A stretch of DNA of 23,112 nucleotides from an uncultured Actinomyces sp. (lineage in GTDB: Bacteria; Actinomycetota; Actinomycetes; Actinomycetales; Actinomycetaceae), in the NCBI GenBank assembly GCA_915063485.1, contig CAJZDJ010000022.1, positions 1 to 23,112 on the forward strand, read 5' to 3'. The position numbers were made by a program, and so were the translations under genes. Shown here piece by piece: positions 7,010 to 14,856 of the stretch. How positions within the stretch are numbered: position 1 is the stretch's first letter; the number at the start of each line of letters is the position of its first letter. Below the pieces are notes generated by a model. That model was not told the DNA's origin. It made no database searches and saw nothing but the letters and a program-made list of their open reading frames with translations.

Positions 7010-9025
7010 ATGAGTGAACTTTTCTCAGCCACTATCGCAGCCATGGAGGCCGATCTCGACCCGGCTAACCCGCTAGCTAAGCCCTGGGACCTAGAACTAG
7101 GCCTACCTGACTTTAGCGTGCTAAAGCATGAAGACTTTGAACCCGCTATCCGCGCCGGTATGCGCCAGCAGCGCGCCCAGTGGGAAGCTATCGCCACCAA
7201 CCCGCAGCCGCCCACCGTTGACAACACCGTGGTGGCCTGCGAACTTAGCGGCGCCCTACTTGAGCGCGCCCTAATCGCTCTAGGTGCACTAACTTCAGCC
7301 ACCTACTGCCCGGATCTAGATGACCTAGAAGAGCGCCTAGCTCCCGAACTGAGCGAGCACTCAGACGCCTACTCGCTAGATGCACGCATGTATCGTCGCT
7401 ACAAGCAGCTGGCCCAGTCAGGCCAGGAATTTGATGAGGAAACCAAGCGCGTAATCACCTTGGCGGTAGAAGAATTTGAGCGCGACGGCGTGGCCCTAGA
7501 AGGCCACGACCTGGCCAAGCTACGTGAACTAAACGCCGCCATCACTAAGCTTTCGGCGCGTTTCCACACCCTGGTCACTGACGAAATCCACGCCAGTGGG
7601 GTAGCTAACTTTACTCTGACCCCGCAGCTGGCCACGCTAGAAAGCCACGACGAGCGCGTAGCCCTGCTTAACAAGGCTAAGAGCCGTAACTTTGGGGGCG
7701 AGCGTGACACCCGTCAGATCGTTGAGCAGCTAGCTAAGCTACGCGCCCAGCGCGCCCAGCTGTTGGGATTTGAACACCACGCCGCTAGTGTGGCCGCAGA
7801 ATCTGCAGCGAAAACCACGCAGGCTGTAAACGCCATGCTTGCGCGCCTGGCCGGCCCGGCTATGGCTAACGCCCGCCGTGATGGACAGCGTCTAGCCCAG
7901 CGCATGGCTCAGGTTGAGCCCGGCGTCGAGTTCACCACCGCAGACTGGCTGCGCTATGAGGAAGCCGAACGTAAAGAACTGTTCGGTGTGGATGACGAGA
8001 TTTTGGCCCCCTACCTGGAGCTAAATAACGTCATTGACGGTGTTTTCTTTGCCGCCAACCGCCTCTACGGCATCACCTTCCACGAGCGTGAAGACCTGGC
8101 CGCTCACATGTATGATCCCGACCTGCGTGTATGGGAAGTGCGCGAAGCTGATGGCAGTGTGCTGGCGCTATTTGTGGGTGACTACTACGCCCGCGCCGGT
8201 AAGTCCGGTGGCGCCTGGATGAATACTTTTAATGAGCCCGGCGCCTTGACTGACACCAAGCCGATCATCATTAACTGCCTAAACATCACCAAGCCCGCTT
8301 CTGGACCCACCTTGCTCAGCTGGGACAACGTAATTACTTGCTTCCACGAGTTTGGCCACGCCCTACACGGCATGTTTGGGGCTACCTACTATCCGTCAGT
8401 TAACGGCACTAACGTAGCCCGCGACGTGGTGGAGTTCCCCTCTCAGGTCAACGAAAACTGGGCGCTGCACCCCCAGGTACTGGCCCGCTACGCCCGCCAC
8501 CACGTAACCGGCGAGCCTATGCCCGCCAACCTGCTAGAGCAGCTGCGGGCCCAGGGTAGTTTCGGCCAGGGCTACATGACCAGCGAGTACCTAGGCGCGG
8601 CCCTGCTAGACCAGGCTTGGCACCAGCTTGCCCCCGAGCAGGTACCCACCGAGGCTGAGCAGGTGGAGGAGTTTGAACACCAGGCACTAGCCCAGGCTGG
8701 TATCGACGACGCCCTAGTGCTGCCGCGTTACCGCACCGCCTACTTCTCCCACGCCTTTGGTGGGGGCTACGACGCCGCTTACTACGCCTACATTTGGAGC
8801 GAAGTTATGGACGCCGACGCTGTGGCCTGGTTCCGCACCGCTGGCCTGGGCGCGATTGGCACTGAGGCTGACAACGACGGCGGACTTAACCGTCAGGCTG
8901 GTCAGCGCTTCCGCGATGAGTTCCTCAGCCGTGGCGACAGCCGCGAGGCGGCCCTTAGCTACCAGCGCTTTGCAGGACGTAAGCCCAGCTTGGAGCACCT
9001 ACTCAAGCGCCGTGGTTTAGCCTAA
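7010..9025 (+). CDS. dcp: M3-family zinc metallopeptidase, peptidyl-dipeptidase Dcp type
   Basis: A cytosolic zinc peptidase of the thimet oligopeptidase family. Dcp removes C-terminal dipeptides from peptides. The catalytic motif HEFGH is at about residues 445-449, in CFHEFGHALHGMFG, and the third zinc ligand is the Glu of VVEFPSQVNENW near 475. The C-terminal block SHAFGGGYDAAYYAYIWSEVMDAD is typical of Dcp and OpdA. I place the start at ATG 7010, giving 671 residues and a family-like MSELF...NPLAKPW beginning. An upstream TTG at 6929 would add 27 Arg-rich residues with no support. No strong ribosome binding site is visible. An 18-bp palindrome follows two bases after the stop. Confidence 0.92.
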   Translation: MSELFSATIAAMEADLDPANPLAKPWDLELGLPDFSVLKHEDFEPAIRAGMRQQRAQWEAIATNPQPPTVDNTVVACELSGALLERALIALGALTSATYCPDLDDLEERLAPELSEHSDAYSLDARMYRRYKQLAQSGQEFDEETKRVITLAVEEFERDGVALEGHDLAKLRELNAAITKLSARFHTLVTDEIHASGVANFTLTPQLATLESHDERVALLNKAKSRNFGGERDTRQIVEQLAKLRAQRAQLLGFEHHAASVAAESAAKTTQAVNAMLARLAGPAMANARRDGQRLAQRMAQVEPGVEFTTADWLRYEEAERKELFGVDDEILAPYLELNNVIDGVFFAANRLYGITFHEREDLAAHMYDPDLRVWEVREADGSVLALFVGDYYARAGKSGGAWMNTFNEPGALTDTKPIIINCLNITKPASGPTLLSWDNVITCFHEFGHALHGMFGATYYPSVNGTNVARDVVEFPSQVNENWALHPQVLARYARHHVTGEPMPANLLEQLRAQGSFGQGYMTSEYLGAALLDQAWHQLAPEQVPTEAEQVEEFEHQALAQAGIDDALVLPRYRTAYFSHAFGGGYDAAYYAYIWSEVMDADAVAWFRTAGLGAIGTEADNDGGLNRQAGQRFRDEFLSRGDSREAALSYQRFAGRKPSLEHLLKRRGLA

Positions 9026-9026
9026 A

Positions 9027-9044
9027 TATGTGCCTAGGCACATA
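9027..9044. promoter_or_regulatory. Perfect 18-bp palindrome, operator candidate
   Basis: TATGTGCCTAGGCACATA equals its own reverse complement. It begins two bases after the dcp stop and covers the place where a -35 element would sit for the -10 box at 9053-9058. With no loop and no T tract it is a poor intrinsic terminator, so a dimeric repressor site is more likely. Confidence 0.5.
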
Positions 9045-9052
9045 CATGAGGC

Positions 9053-9058
9053 TATGGT
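9053..9058 (+). promoter_or_regulatory. Putative -10 box of a leaderless promoter for the 9065 gene
   Basis: TATGGT ends 6 bases before ATG 9065. The nearest purine-rich stretch, AGGA, is only one base from the ATG, too close to act as a Shine-Dalgarno. Confidence 0.5.
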
Positions 9059-9064
9059 TAGGAC

Positions 9065-9949
9065 ATGGAGACTGACCCTGGAGCCTCACTTGACCGTTTA
9101 ATTGCTGCTCTTAGGCAGTATCAAGCTGCTAGCGCCGCCGATGAAGTTTCACCGGCGGCGCTAGCTGCAAAAAGGCAGTTAACGCAAGCTTTTGCTGACT
9201 GTGAGCAGGCCCTGGTGGATCCGGCAGAAATTAGCAAGGCGTTTGACACTGTGGAGCAGGTAGAGCAGAAGGCTAGAAAATCCTCTGGCGCTGAAAGCGA
9301 TGCCCCAAAGCGAGTAAGCCACAAAAAGACTGCTGCAGATGGCCCTGACCCTGTTCCCTATTTCAACGATGGCACGAATACTTCTGCCTTTATCTGTATC
9401 GTATATGTAGCTTGGATTGGGTTCTTTTACTTCTGTGGCCTGATGGTTTATAACGAGGTGTTTAAAAGGACCAACTCTTTTGAGGCCTTAGATACCGGAC
9501 CCCAGTGGTGGTTACTGGCGCTGATACGCGTAGCAGAATTTGGTCTGCTGGGAGGGTCCATGTTGCTGTTGACTTTTATCTGTGGGTTTATAGTGCGCGA
9601 GATAAGGCCCCACTTTGCCTATCCGCTGGTGGCACTGGTAGCCATGCTACTTGCCTGGTTAACGTTCGATTATGAGGGAAACCAACGTCTGCTTGAAGAC
9701 ATTAGCGATGAGTTAATAAGGCTTTCTATAGTTAACCTGGACCCCATTACAATGAAATACTTTAGTGAGCTGTACTCGCGCCAGGTGGTGTCGCCTTCAG
9801 TGCTAATGCAGCTTTCAGCGCTAGGGGCGCTAATTGGCCTATGGTTGCGGCGTAGATATGACTCTGTTGATCATCCGATGAGTAAGCTCGTAGCAGCCTT
9901 AAGTAAGCTCGTAGCCGGCCTAAAGTCGGTCTTTTCGCTGCATGGCTGA
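9065..9949 (+). CDS. Membrane protein with an N-terminal module shared with the small acidic protein at 11296
   Basis: A 294-residue two-part protein that I do not recognise. Residues 1-50 (METDPGASLDRLIAALRQYQ and on to EQAL) match the first 51 residues of the acidic protein at 11296 at about half of the positions, with one gap. A charged linker follows (about 60-100). Four predicted membrane segments lie near 106-130, 150-178, 183-203 and 246-265, with an ~40-residue loop before the last. The membrane part aligns by eye with the protein at 6307. The start ATG is supported by the conserved M-x-TDP beginning and a -10 box at leaderless distance. A hairpin terminator follows. Function is unknown. 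Confidence 0.75.
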   Translation: METDPGASLDRLIAALRQYQAASAADEVSPAALAAKRQLTQAFADCEQALVDPAEISKAFDTVEQVEQKARKSSGAESDAPKRVSHKKTAADGPDPVPYFNDGTNTSAFICIVYVAWIGFFYFCGLMVYNEVFKRTNSFEALDTGPQWWLLALIRVAEFGLLGGSMLLLTFICGFIVREIRPHFAYPLVALVAMLLAWLTFDYEGNQRLLEDISDELIRLSIVNLDPITMKYFSELYSRQVVSPSVLMQLSALGALIGLWLRRRYDSVDHPMSKLVAALSKLVAGLKSVFSLHG

Positions 9950-9987
9950 GGCTAAGCGCACAACTAGGCTTCAGTAAAACCGTGGAC

Positions 9988-10014
9988 TTAAGGCCTAGGT
10001 GCGCTAGGCTTTAA
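9988..10014 (+). terminator. Hairpin terminator after the 9065 membrane protein gene
   Basis: TTAAGGCCTAG and CTAGGCTTTAA form an 11-bp stem with one G-T wobble and a 5-base loop. The short T run lies inside the right arm. It is 39 bases past the stop. Confidence 0.5.
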
Positions 10015-10074
10015 CTAAGGCCGCCGCAAGCGACGCGGCATGGCCACCCAACCTATTTACCCGGGAGAAGTATT

Positions 10075-11169
10075 ATGGTTCGCGTCACTATTGTCGGTGG
10101 TGGCTATGGCGGTATCACTGCAGCTAAAGCCCTAGACGAGTGTGCCGAAGTAACTCTGATCGAACAAAAAGACACTTTCGTTAACCATGCGGCAGCGCTG
10201 CGCGCCACGGTTGACCCCGACTGGGCACAAAAAATCTTCTTGCCCTACGATCACCTGCTTAAAAATGGTCGCGTAGTTCATGCCACCGCCATGAGCGTAG
10301 ATGGCACCACCGTGCGCACCTCCGATGGTCAGGTAATCGAAGCTGACCAGCTGATTTTGGCTACCGGTACGGCCTACCCCTTCCCGGCTAAGCACATGGA
10401 TTCACCCTCAGCGGTGGCCAAGGCCCGTATTGCCCGCACCAATGACGCCCTAGCGGCTGCCAGGCGGGTACTGATTCTGGGTGCCGGCGCAGTGGGGGTG
10501 GAGCTAGCTGGTGAAATCACCTCCGCCTTCCCTGACCTGCACGTAATCATGGTTGAGAGCGCCGACGATATTTTGTGCTCCAGCGACTACAAGAGTGAAC
10601 TGCGTGAAGCCATCCGCGCCCAGCTACTTGATCGCGGCGTAGAAATTATTACCGGCGACAAGCTGGCTTACCTGCCTTCCACGGATGTGGCCACCTTGTC
10701 TCCCTTCACCGTGGAAACCAAGGCTGGGCGCACCATTGAAGCCGACATTTGGTTCCGTGCCTACGGGGCGCGAGTAGCCAGCTCCTTCCTAGGCCAGTCC
10801 TACGCCGACATCCGCCACTATGACGGCACTATCCGGGTGGATGAATACCTGCGCGTAATCGACCACCCCCACGTGTGGGCTATCGGCGACCTAACCGACG
10901 TGCGTGAATCTAAGCGCGCCGACGCCGCCCGCGCACACGCCGAAGTGGTAGCTACCAACATCAAATCCATTATTGCTGGCGGCGCACCCACCAAGCGCTA
11001 CCGCCCGGCTAAAGAATGGGTGATTTTACCTCTGGGCCCCGACGGCGGCGCCTCCCAGATTCTGCGCGACGGCGTACGCGTGGTGGTTGGCCCTGAAGAA
11101 ACCAGCCGCATCAAGGGTGAAGACCTGTTTGTGGACTTTGTGCGCGAGCAGCTAGGTCTAAACGAGTAA
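10075..11169 (+). CDS. FAD/NAD(P)-dependent oxidoreductase, NDH-2/AIFM2(FSP1)-like
   Basis: A 364-residue two-dinucleotide-binding-domain flavoprotein. The FAD-binding motif GGGYGG is at about 8-13. ATGTAYP follows at about 96-102. A second Rossmann motif for NAD(P)H, LGAGAVGVELAGE, is near 135-147, and the closing FAD motif WAIGDLTDV is near 267-275. It lacks the redox CxxC of disulphide reductases. Proteins of this branch pass electrons from NAD(P)H to quinones or related acceptors, but the acceptor here is unknown. No membrane-anchoring C-terminal helix is visible. GGGAGAAG lies 6 bases before the ATG, one of the few clear ribosome binding sites in this stretch. A large hairpin follows. 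It sits between the two genes that share an N-terminal module. Confidence 0.85.
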   Translation: MVRVTIVGGGYGGITAAKALDECAEVTLIEQKDTFVNHAAALRATVDPDWAQKIFLPYDHLLKNGRVVHATAMSVDGTTVRTSDGQVIEADQLILATGTAYPFPAKHMDSPSAVAKARIARTNDALAAARRVLILGAGAVGVELAGEITSAFPDLHVIMVESADDILCSSDYKSELREAIRAQLLDRGVEIITGDKLAYLPSTDVATLSPFTVETKAGRTIEADIWFRAYGARVASSFLGQSYADIRHYDGTIRVDEYLRVIDHPHVWAIGDLTDVRESKRADAARAHAEVVATNIKSIIAGGAPTKRYRPAKEWVILPLGPDGGASQILRDGVRVVVGPEETSRIKGEDLFVDFVREQLGLNE

Positions 11170-11177
11170 AAGCAGCT

Positions 11178-11222
11178 TTTGTGCCTTGGCCCGGGGTTAA
11201 TATCCCCTGGCCAAGGCACAAA
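11178..11222 (+). terminator. Large hairpin after the oxidoreductase gene
   Basis: A perfect 14-bp outer stem (TTTGTGCCTTGGCC with GGCCAAGGCACAAA) is extended past one C-T mismatch by four G-C pairs around the loop TTAATAT. It starts 9 bases after the stop. There is no T tract, so it may act as an mRNA 3' end stabiliser as well as a terminator. Confidence 0.7.
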
Positions 11223-11283
11223 CTACAGCCGGCAAACTACAACTGATTATTACCTAATCGCTGCGCGGGGGAGAAAATCTCGC

Positions 11284-11289
11284 TAACCT
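11284..11289 (+). promoter_or_regulatory. Putative -10 box of a leaderless promoter for the acidic protein gene
   Basis: TAACCT ends 6 bases before ATG 11296. The only purine-rich stretch (GGGGGAGAAAA) is about 20 bases upstream, too far for a usual ribosome binding site. Confidence 0.5.
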
Positions 11290-11295
11290 TGGCAT

Positions 11296-11622
11296 ATGGC
11301 TACAGATCCGCGCGCAGCACTTAACCGACTCATTGCCGCTTTAGAGCAACACTTTGAAGCATCCTCCACCGGCGACGAATTCTCGCCGGCAGTAATCGCC
11401 GCTGAAGACCGTCTCGCTGACGCCTTCTTCACCTACGACGACGCCCTGTTCACCGCCTTTGGTATCGAGCTTCCCCTGGACATTGTCGACGCTGATGAAG
11501 ACGACGACTTTGATGAAGAAGACTACGAAGACGACGAGGACGAAGATTACGACGTCGAAGACTTTGACGACGACGAAGACATCGATGAAGACGAGGACGA
11601 CGAGGAAAACGAAAAGCCTTAA
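11296..11622 (+). CDS. Small highly acidic protein, same N-terminal module as the 9065 membrane protein
   Basis: A 108-residue protein. Residues 1-51 (MATDPRAALNRLIAALEQHF to DDAL) form the helical module also found at the start of the 9065 protein. From about residue 64 to 105 almost every residue is Asp or Glu, broken only by a few Tyr, Phe, Val or Ile. Such tails mimic nucleic acid or bind basic partners or cations. I recall similar small acidic actinobacterial proteins being labelled primosomal or DNA primase by automatic annotation, without evidence I can see here. Its stop overlaps the stop of the convergent aldo/keto reductase gene by four bases. The gene is real by module conservation; function is unknown. 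Confidence 0.75.
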   Translation: MATDPRAALNRLIAALEQHFEASSTGDEFSPAVIAAEDRLADAFFTYDDALFTAFGIELPLDIVDADEDDDFDEEDYEDDEDEDYDVEDFDDDEDIDEDEDDEENEKP

Positions 11623-12560
11623 CTAACCTCGTTTAACACATGCCGGATCTGAGGCTCTAGCTGCAGGTCTGCAGCCGCCAGTATGTCGCGCAGCTGGTGG
11701 GTGTTGCGCGCGCCAACTATCGAACAGTCAATCCCATCACTGCCACGCGCCCAAGCCAAAGCCACCTCAAGTGGGCTACGCTCTAAGCCCGCAGCCGCCG
11801 TCGCCACCGCATTAACCACGCGGGCGGCGTCGTCGTTCAAATACGGGGCCACAAACCCAGCCAAATGCGCCGAGGCACCACGTGAGTCAGGGGGAGTGGC
11901 GTTACGGTACTTGCCGGTAAGCACCCCGCGCCCCAAAGCAGACCAACCCATAATCCCAAAACCCAGTTCTTGGGCGGCAGGAATCAACTCCTGCTCAGCG
12001 CTACGGTTAAGCAGGGAATACTCAGTTTGCACCCCGGCCATACCAATAGCGCTACCAAGCAGATCAGCCATATGCACCGCAGCCCAGGCAGGATAGTTAG
12101 ACACTCCCACATAGCGGGTGCGACCACTACGCACAGCTATCTCTAAAGCCGAGGCTGTCTCCTCCATGGGCGTGTAGTAGTCGGGGATCTGCACCAGCCA
12201 CAAATCCAGGTGGTCAGTGCCCAAGCGTGCCAAAGAATCATCGAGCGTGTCTAGCAGCGTGCCGCGCCCAGCGTCAGTAACCGCGCTACGCTTACCGGTA
12301 CGCCACGAACGCACCCCAGCCTTAGACACCAGCACCACTTCACGGCGCGAAATGTGCTTAGCCAGCAGCTGGCCCAGCAGCTTTTCACTGTCGCCACCCA
12401 CATATGAGGCAGCCGTATCAACCAGTGTGCCGCCCTTATCTACGAATAATTCCAGCTGTTCACGGGCACTAGTGGCATCAGTGTCGTTGCCCCATGTCAT
12501 TGTGCCCAGACCTAGCGAAGAGATCCGTAACCCACTGCGTCCTAACTGGCGATACTCCAT
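11619..12560 (-). CDS. Aldo/keto reductase family protein with the catalytic His replaced
   Basis: A TIM-barrel NAD(P)H-dependent reductase. Numbered from ATG 12560, it has MEYRQLGRSGLRISSLGLGT, Asp48 and Tyr53 (LVDTAASY), Lys80 (VLVSKAG) and the C-terminal cofactor segment SIVGARNTHQL. The usual catalytic His of the LxxxH motif is Gln124 here (LWLVQIPD), which should weaken aldehyde reduction or shift its specificity. The start at 12560 gives the family's typical MEYR beginning and sits 6 bases behind TAACCT on the minus strand. A TTG two codons upstream is less likely. It overlaps the acidic protein's stop by four bases and lies 17 bases downstream of the RecB-like gene. Confidence 0.88.
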   Translation of the reverse strand: MEYRQLGRSGLRISSLGLGTMTWGNDTDATSAREQLELFVDKGGTLVDTAASYVGGDSEKLLGQLLAKHISRREVVLVSKAGVRSWRTGKRSAVTDAGRGTLLDTLDDSLARLGTDHLDLWLVQIPDYYTPMEETASALEIAVRSGRTRYVGVSNYPAWAAVHMADLLGSAIGMAGVQTEYSLLNRSAEQELIPAAQELGFGIMGWSALGRGVLTGKYRNATPPDSRGASAHLAGFVAPYLNDDAARVVNAVATAAAGLERSPLEVALAWARGSDGIDCSIVGARNTHQLRDILAAADLQLEPQIRHVLNEVS

Positions 12561-12566
12561 AGGCAA

Positions 12567-12572
12567 AGGTTA
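12567..12572 (-). promoter_or_regulatory. Putative -10 box of a leaderless promoter for the aldo/keto reductase gene
   Basis: TAACCT on the minus strand ends 6 bases before ATG 12560. It lies in the short gap after the RecB-like gene, so the reductase may have its own promoter despite the tandem arrangement. The hexamer is identical to the one before the acidic protein gene. Confidence 0.5.
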
Positions 12573-12577
12573 GCAAT

Positions 12578-13525
12578 TTAGTCATGGGCGCTGAGCATGT
12601 AACTCAACTTCTCTACTGGCATCTGGGGCTCTTTGCCCCCAAATAATGGGCAAAACTCCTGGTGAGCACACCAGCCACATAAAACACTTTTACGCGGTGG
12701 GAAATACTGGCGCTGGGCGCAGGCAAAAATTTCGTTCCAAGTTTGCTCTAATTGCTCCTCAACCTCGATAAGTTCACTAGGGTGAGGGTCGTGGCTTAGC
12801 GTTTTGGTGTCTTTAAGGTAAAGCAATTGCAAACGCGCCGGCATAACCCCACGCATCCGCTTTAACACCAGCGCATAAAAACGCAGCTGGAATAGGGCTT
12901 CAGCGATAAAACGCGGGGCGGGGGCTTTACCGGTTTTATAGTCAACTACCCGCATAGCCCCATTTGGGGCCACATCTAGCCGGTCCACAAAGCCGCGCAG
13001 TAGCAGCCCTGAATCGGTTTTAGCCTGCACGAACAGCTCACGTTGGGCCGGCTCTAGGCGCTGAGGCAGTTCCATGCGGAAGTAGTTAGAAATAAGTGCG
13101 CGCCCCTGCTCCAACCAGGGTTCTACCTGGCTGGGGTCAGCAAATAGATCCATAACCGCCGGGTTAGCCTCACGGTGGGCCTGCCAGTGGGGCTCAAGCA
13201 TGGCCTGGGCGGCGGCTTCGGTGCGCTGGGCGGCAGGTAGATCAAATAGGTCTTCGAGCACTGCATGTACCACCGTGCCCTTGTGGGTAGCCAGAGAGCC
13301 GGGCTCTTCAAGGCGATCTACGCAGCGAAACCTAAACAGCAGCGGGCATTGCTTAAAATCTTTTACCCGCGAGGGAGACAGGGCGTTACGTTTGCCGCCC
13401 GCAGGGCTGGGGCTCAAGCTGGGCTGGGGGCCCGAGCCTGCCGCGCCGTCGGCTGCAGCGGTACCCGAGCCTGCGGCGCCGTCGGCCATAGTGGTTTTGG
13501 GTGAAGTATCTAAATGCCCATCCAT
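12578..13525 (-). CDS. RecB-family PD-(D/E)XK nuclease with predicted iron-sulfur cluster (Cas4/AddB-like)
   Basis: A 315-residue predicted single-strand DNA exonuclease. The core begins with LSPSRVKDFKQCP (about 49-61), then HAVLE (His87), GFVDRLD (about 179-184) and the catalytic VVDYKTGK (Asp195, Lys197). Four cysteines, Cys60 plus Cys283, Cys286 and Cys292, match the one-plus-three 4Fe-4S arrangement of Cas4 and AddB. Residues 14-35 are a Gly/Ala-rich tail with an 11-residue repeat. In actinobacteria this gene regularly lies upstream of and divergent from trmI and the pupylation genes, as here. There are no cas genes, so it is not a CRISPR adaptation protein. The start ATG is 7 bases behind TAATTT. 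Confidence 0.88.
   Translation of the reverse strand: MDGHLDTSPKTTMADGAAGSGTAAADGAAGSGPQPSLSPSPAGGKRNALSPSRVKDFKQCPLLFRFRCVDRLEEPGSLATHKGTVVHAVLEDLFDLPAAQRTEAAAQAMLEPHWQAHREANPAVMDLFADPSQVEPWLEQGRALISNYFRMELPQRLEPAQRELFVQAKTDSGLLLRGFVDRLDVAPNGAMRVVDYKTGKAPAPRFIAEALFQLRFYALVLKRMRGVMPARLQLLYLKDTKTLSHDPHPSELIEVEEQLEQTWNEIFACAQRQYFPPRKSVLCGWCAHQEFCPLFGGKEPQMPVEKLSYMLSAHD
13431..13486. repeat. Imperfect 23-bp direct repeat, 33-bp period, inside the RecB-like gene
   Basis: CCCGAGCCTGCxGCGCCGTC followed by GGC occurs at 13431-13453 and 13464-13486 with one difference. It encodes the 11-residue repeat ADGAAGSG-xxx near the N-terminus of the nuclease. This looks like a slippage-prone linker outside the catalytic core. 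Confidence 0.75.
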
Positions 13526-13532
13526 ACCTACA

Positions 13533-13538
13533 AAATTA
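13533..13538 (-). promoter_or_regulatory. Putative -10 box of a leaderless promoter for the RecB-like gene
   Basis: TAATTT on the minus strand ends 7 bases before ATG 13525. No ribosome binding site with workable spacing is present. Confidence 0.45.
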
Positions 13539-13548
13539 ACAAACCCTA

Positions 13549-13572
13549 GCCTCCTTTAGTTTTAAGGGAGGC
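13549..13572. other. Hairpin in the divergent recB-like/trmI promoter region
   Basis: GCCTCCTTTA and TAAGGGAGGC form a 10-bp stem with one G-T wobble and a 4-base loop. It lies between two divergent genes, so termination is not an obvious role. It could be a regulator site, or an insulator between the two promoters. Confidence 0.4.
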
Positions 13573-13644
13573 GCACTATTTCCCTATTAGCTAGCAAGCT
13601 AGTGACCTATGTCCCAGCAATACTGGTGGCAATTAGGTAGCCCT

Positions 13645-13650
13645 TACACT
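13645..13650 (+). promoter_or_regulatory. Putative -10 box of a leaderless promoter for the trmI-arc-dop-pup-pafA operon
   Basis: TACACT ends 7 bases before ATG 13658, so transcription would begin at or next to the start codon. If correct, this single promoter could drive the whole pupylation block. No -35 consensus is visible. Confidence 0.5.
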
Positions 13651-13657
13651 GGTGGGG

Positions 13658-14845
13658 ATGAGTGAGGAAATCGAAAACAGCCCCCAGCCCCCCGAGGCTG
13701 AGCCGGCCCTAGATCAGGTAGCAGCCACTGTCATTCGGGCTAAGCGTGAGGTAGCCAAAGTAGCCACCCAGCAGCGCCTGGGCCAAGACGGGCGGCGTGG
13801 GCCGTTGCGCTATGGTGAGCGCGTCCAGATCACCGACACTAAAAAGCGCATGAGCACCTTTGTGCTTGAAGAAGGCGGCTATTTCCAGTCGGTACGCGGC
13901 AATTTGCACCACAGTGAAATTGTGGGGTTAAACGAGGGTAGCGTCATTGAAACCGCTAGTGGCCATGAACTGATGATTATGCGCCCGCTGCTAGCTGACT
14001 ATGTTTTATCCATGCCGCGCGGGGCTCAAGTGGTTTACCCTAAAGATTCGGGAAATATTGTGGCCATGGCCGATATTTTCCCCGGCGCCCGCGTGCTAGA
14101 GGCCGGGGTGGGTTCAGGGGCGCTAACCATGAGCCTGCTAAGCGCCATTGGGGAAGAAGGCAAACTTATCTCCATTGAGCGCCGTGAAGACTTTGCCCGC
14201 ATTGCCGCCGCCAATGTTGACGCCTGGTTTGGCCGCCACCACCGTGCCTGGCAGCTACATAGCGGTGACTTTGCCCAGGTGGTAGCTGATTTGGTGGAGG
14301 ATGCTTCGATTGACCGAGTGGTGCTAGACATGCTGGCTCCTTGGGAGAACGTGGAGCAAAGCGCCCGGGCATTGGCTCCCGGCGGCGTATTTTGCGCCTA
14401 TGTGGCTACCGTCACTCAGATGTCGCGCACGGTTGAGGCGCTGCGAGGCACTCAGAGCTTTAGCGAGCCGCTGGCTTGGGAAACCATGTCGCGTGGCTGG
14501 CATGTAGATGGTTTGGCGGTGCGCCCCGATCACCGTATGGTGGGGCACACCGGCTTCTTGGTTTTAGCCCGTCGTTTAGCGGCCGGCTCTAAGCCCCTTA
14601 GCCGCCGTCAAACCGGTAGGGGTGGGGCTTATGACGAGTCTGGTTACTGGGTAGCCGACGACGTCGACGAGCGCACCAGCACAGACCGTAAAGTGCGCAA
14701 GGTGCTACGTGACTGCCTGGTTAAGCAGCCCGACGACGCCACTGAAGTAAATGTGCAAGCTACCAGCGCCCGTGGGGCACTAACTGATCAGGTAGCACAA
14801 ACTTTGGGGCTAGACGCTGTCCAGCGCCCCGCTTTTAAGGAGTAG
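13658..14845 (+). CDS. trmI: tRNA (adenine-58-N1) methyltransferase TrmI
   Basis: SAM-dependent methyltransferase making m1A58 in the tRNA T loop. Of about 395 residues, the N-terminal beta domain begins near 45 (GPLRYGERVQITD). The SAM motif EAGVGSGALTMSLL is at about 148-161, the acidic post-II loop is ISIERREDF, and motif IV is VVLDMLAPW. Some 100 residues follow the catalytic core. These carry GYWVADDVDERT and have low similarity to the short archaeal enzymes; actinobacterial TrmI often has such extensions. I choose ATG 13658; an in-frame GTG two codons earlier is possible. It is the first gene of the pupylation operon, as in Mycobacterium, although its link to pupylation is only positional. 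Confidence 0.9.
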   Translation: MSEEIENSPQPPEAEPALDQVAATVIRAKREVAKVATQQRLGQDGRRGPLRYGERVQITDTKKRMSTFVLEEGGYFQSVRGNLHHSEIVGLNEGSVIETASGHELMIMRPLLADYVLSMPRGAQVVYPKDSGNIVAMADIFPGARVLEAGVGSGALTMSLLSAIGEEGKLISIERREDFARIAAANVDAWFGRHHRAWQLHSGDFAQVVADLVEDASIDRVVLDMLAPWENVEQSARALAPGGVFCAYVATVTQMSRTVEALRGTQSFSEPLAWETMSRGWHVDGLAVRPDHRMVGHTGFLVLARRLAAGSKPLSRRQTGRGGAYDESGYWVADDVDERTSTDRKVRKVLRDCLVKQPDDATEVNVQATSARGALTDQVAQTLGLDAVQRPAFKE

Positions 14846-14856
14846 CTTTCAAAAGC

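Noticed and set aside
12578..13525. Cas4-like nuclease as a sign of a CRISPR system
   Set aside because: No repeat-spacer array or other cas gene is present. The gene's place beside trmI and the pupylation genes is the ordinary actinobacterial one.
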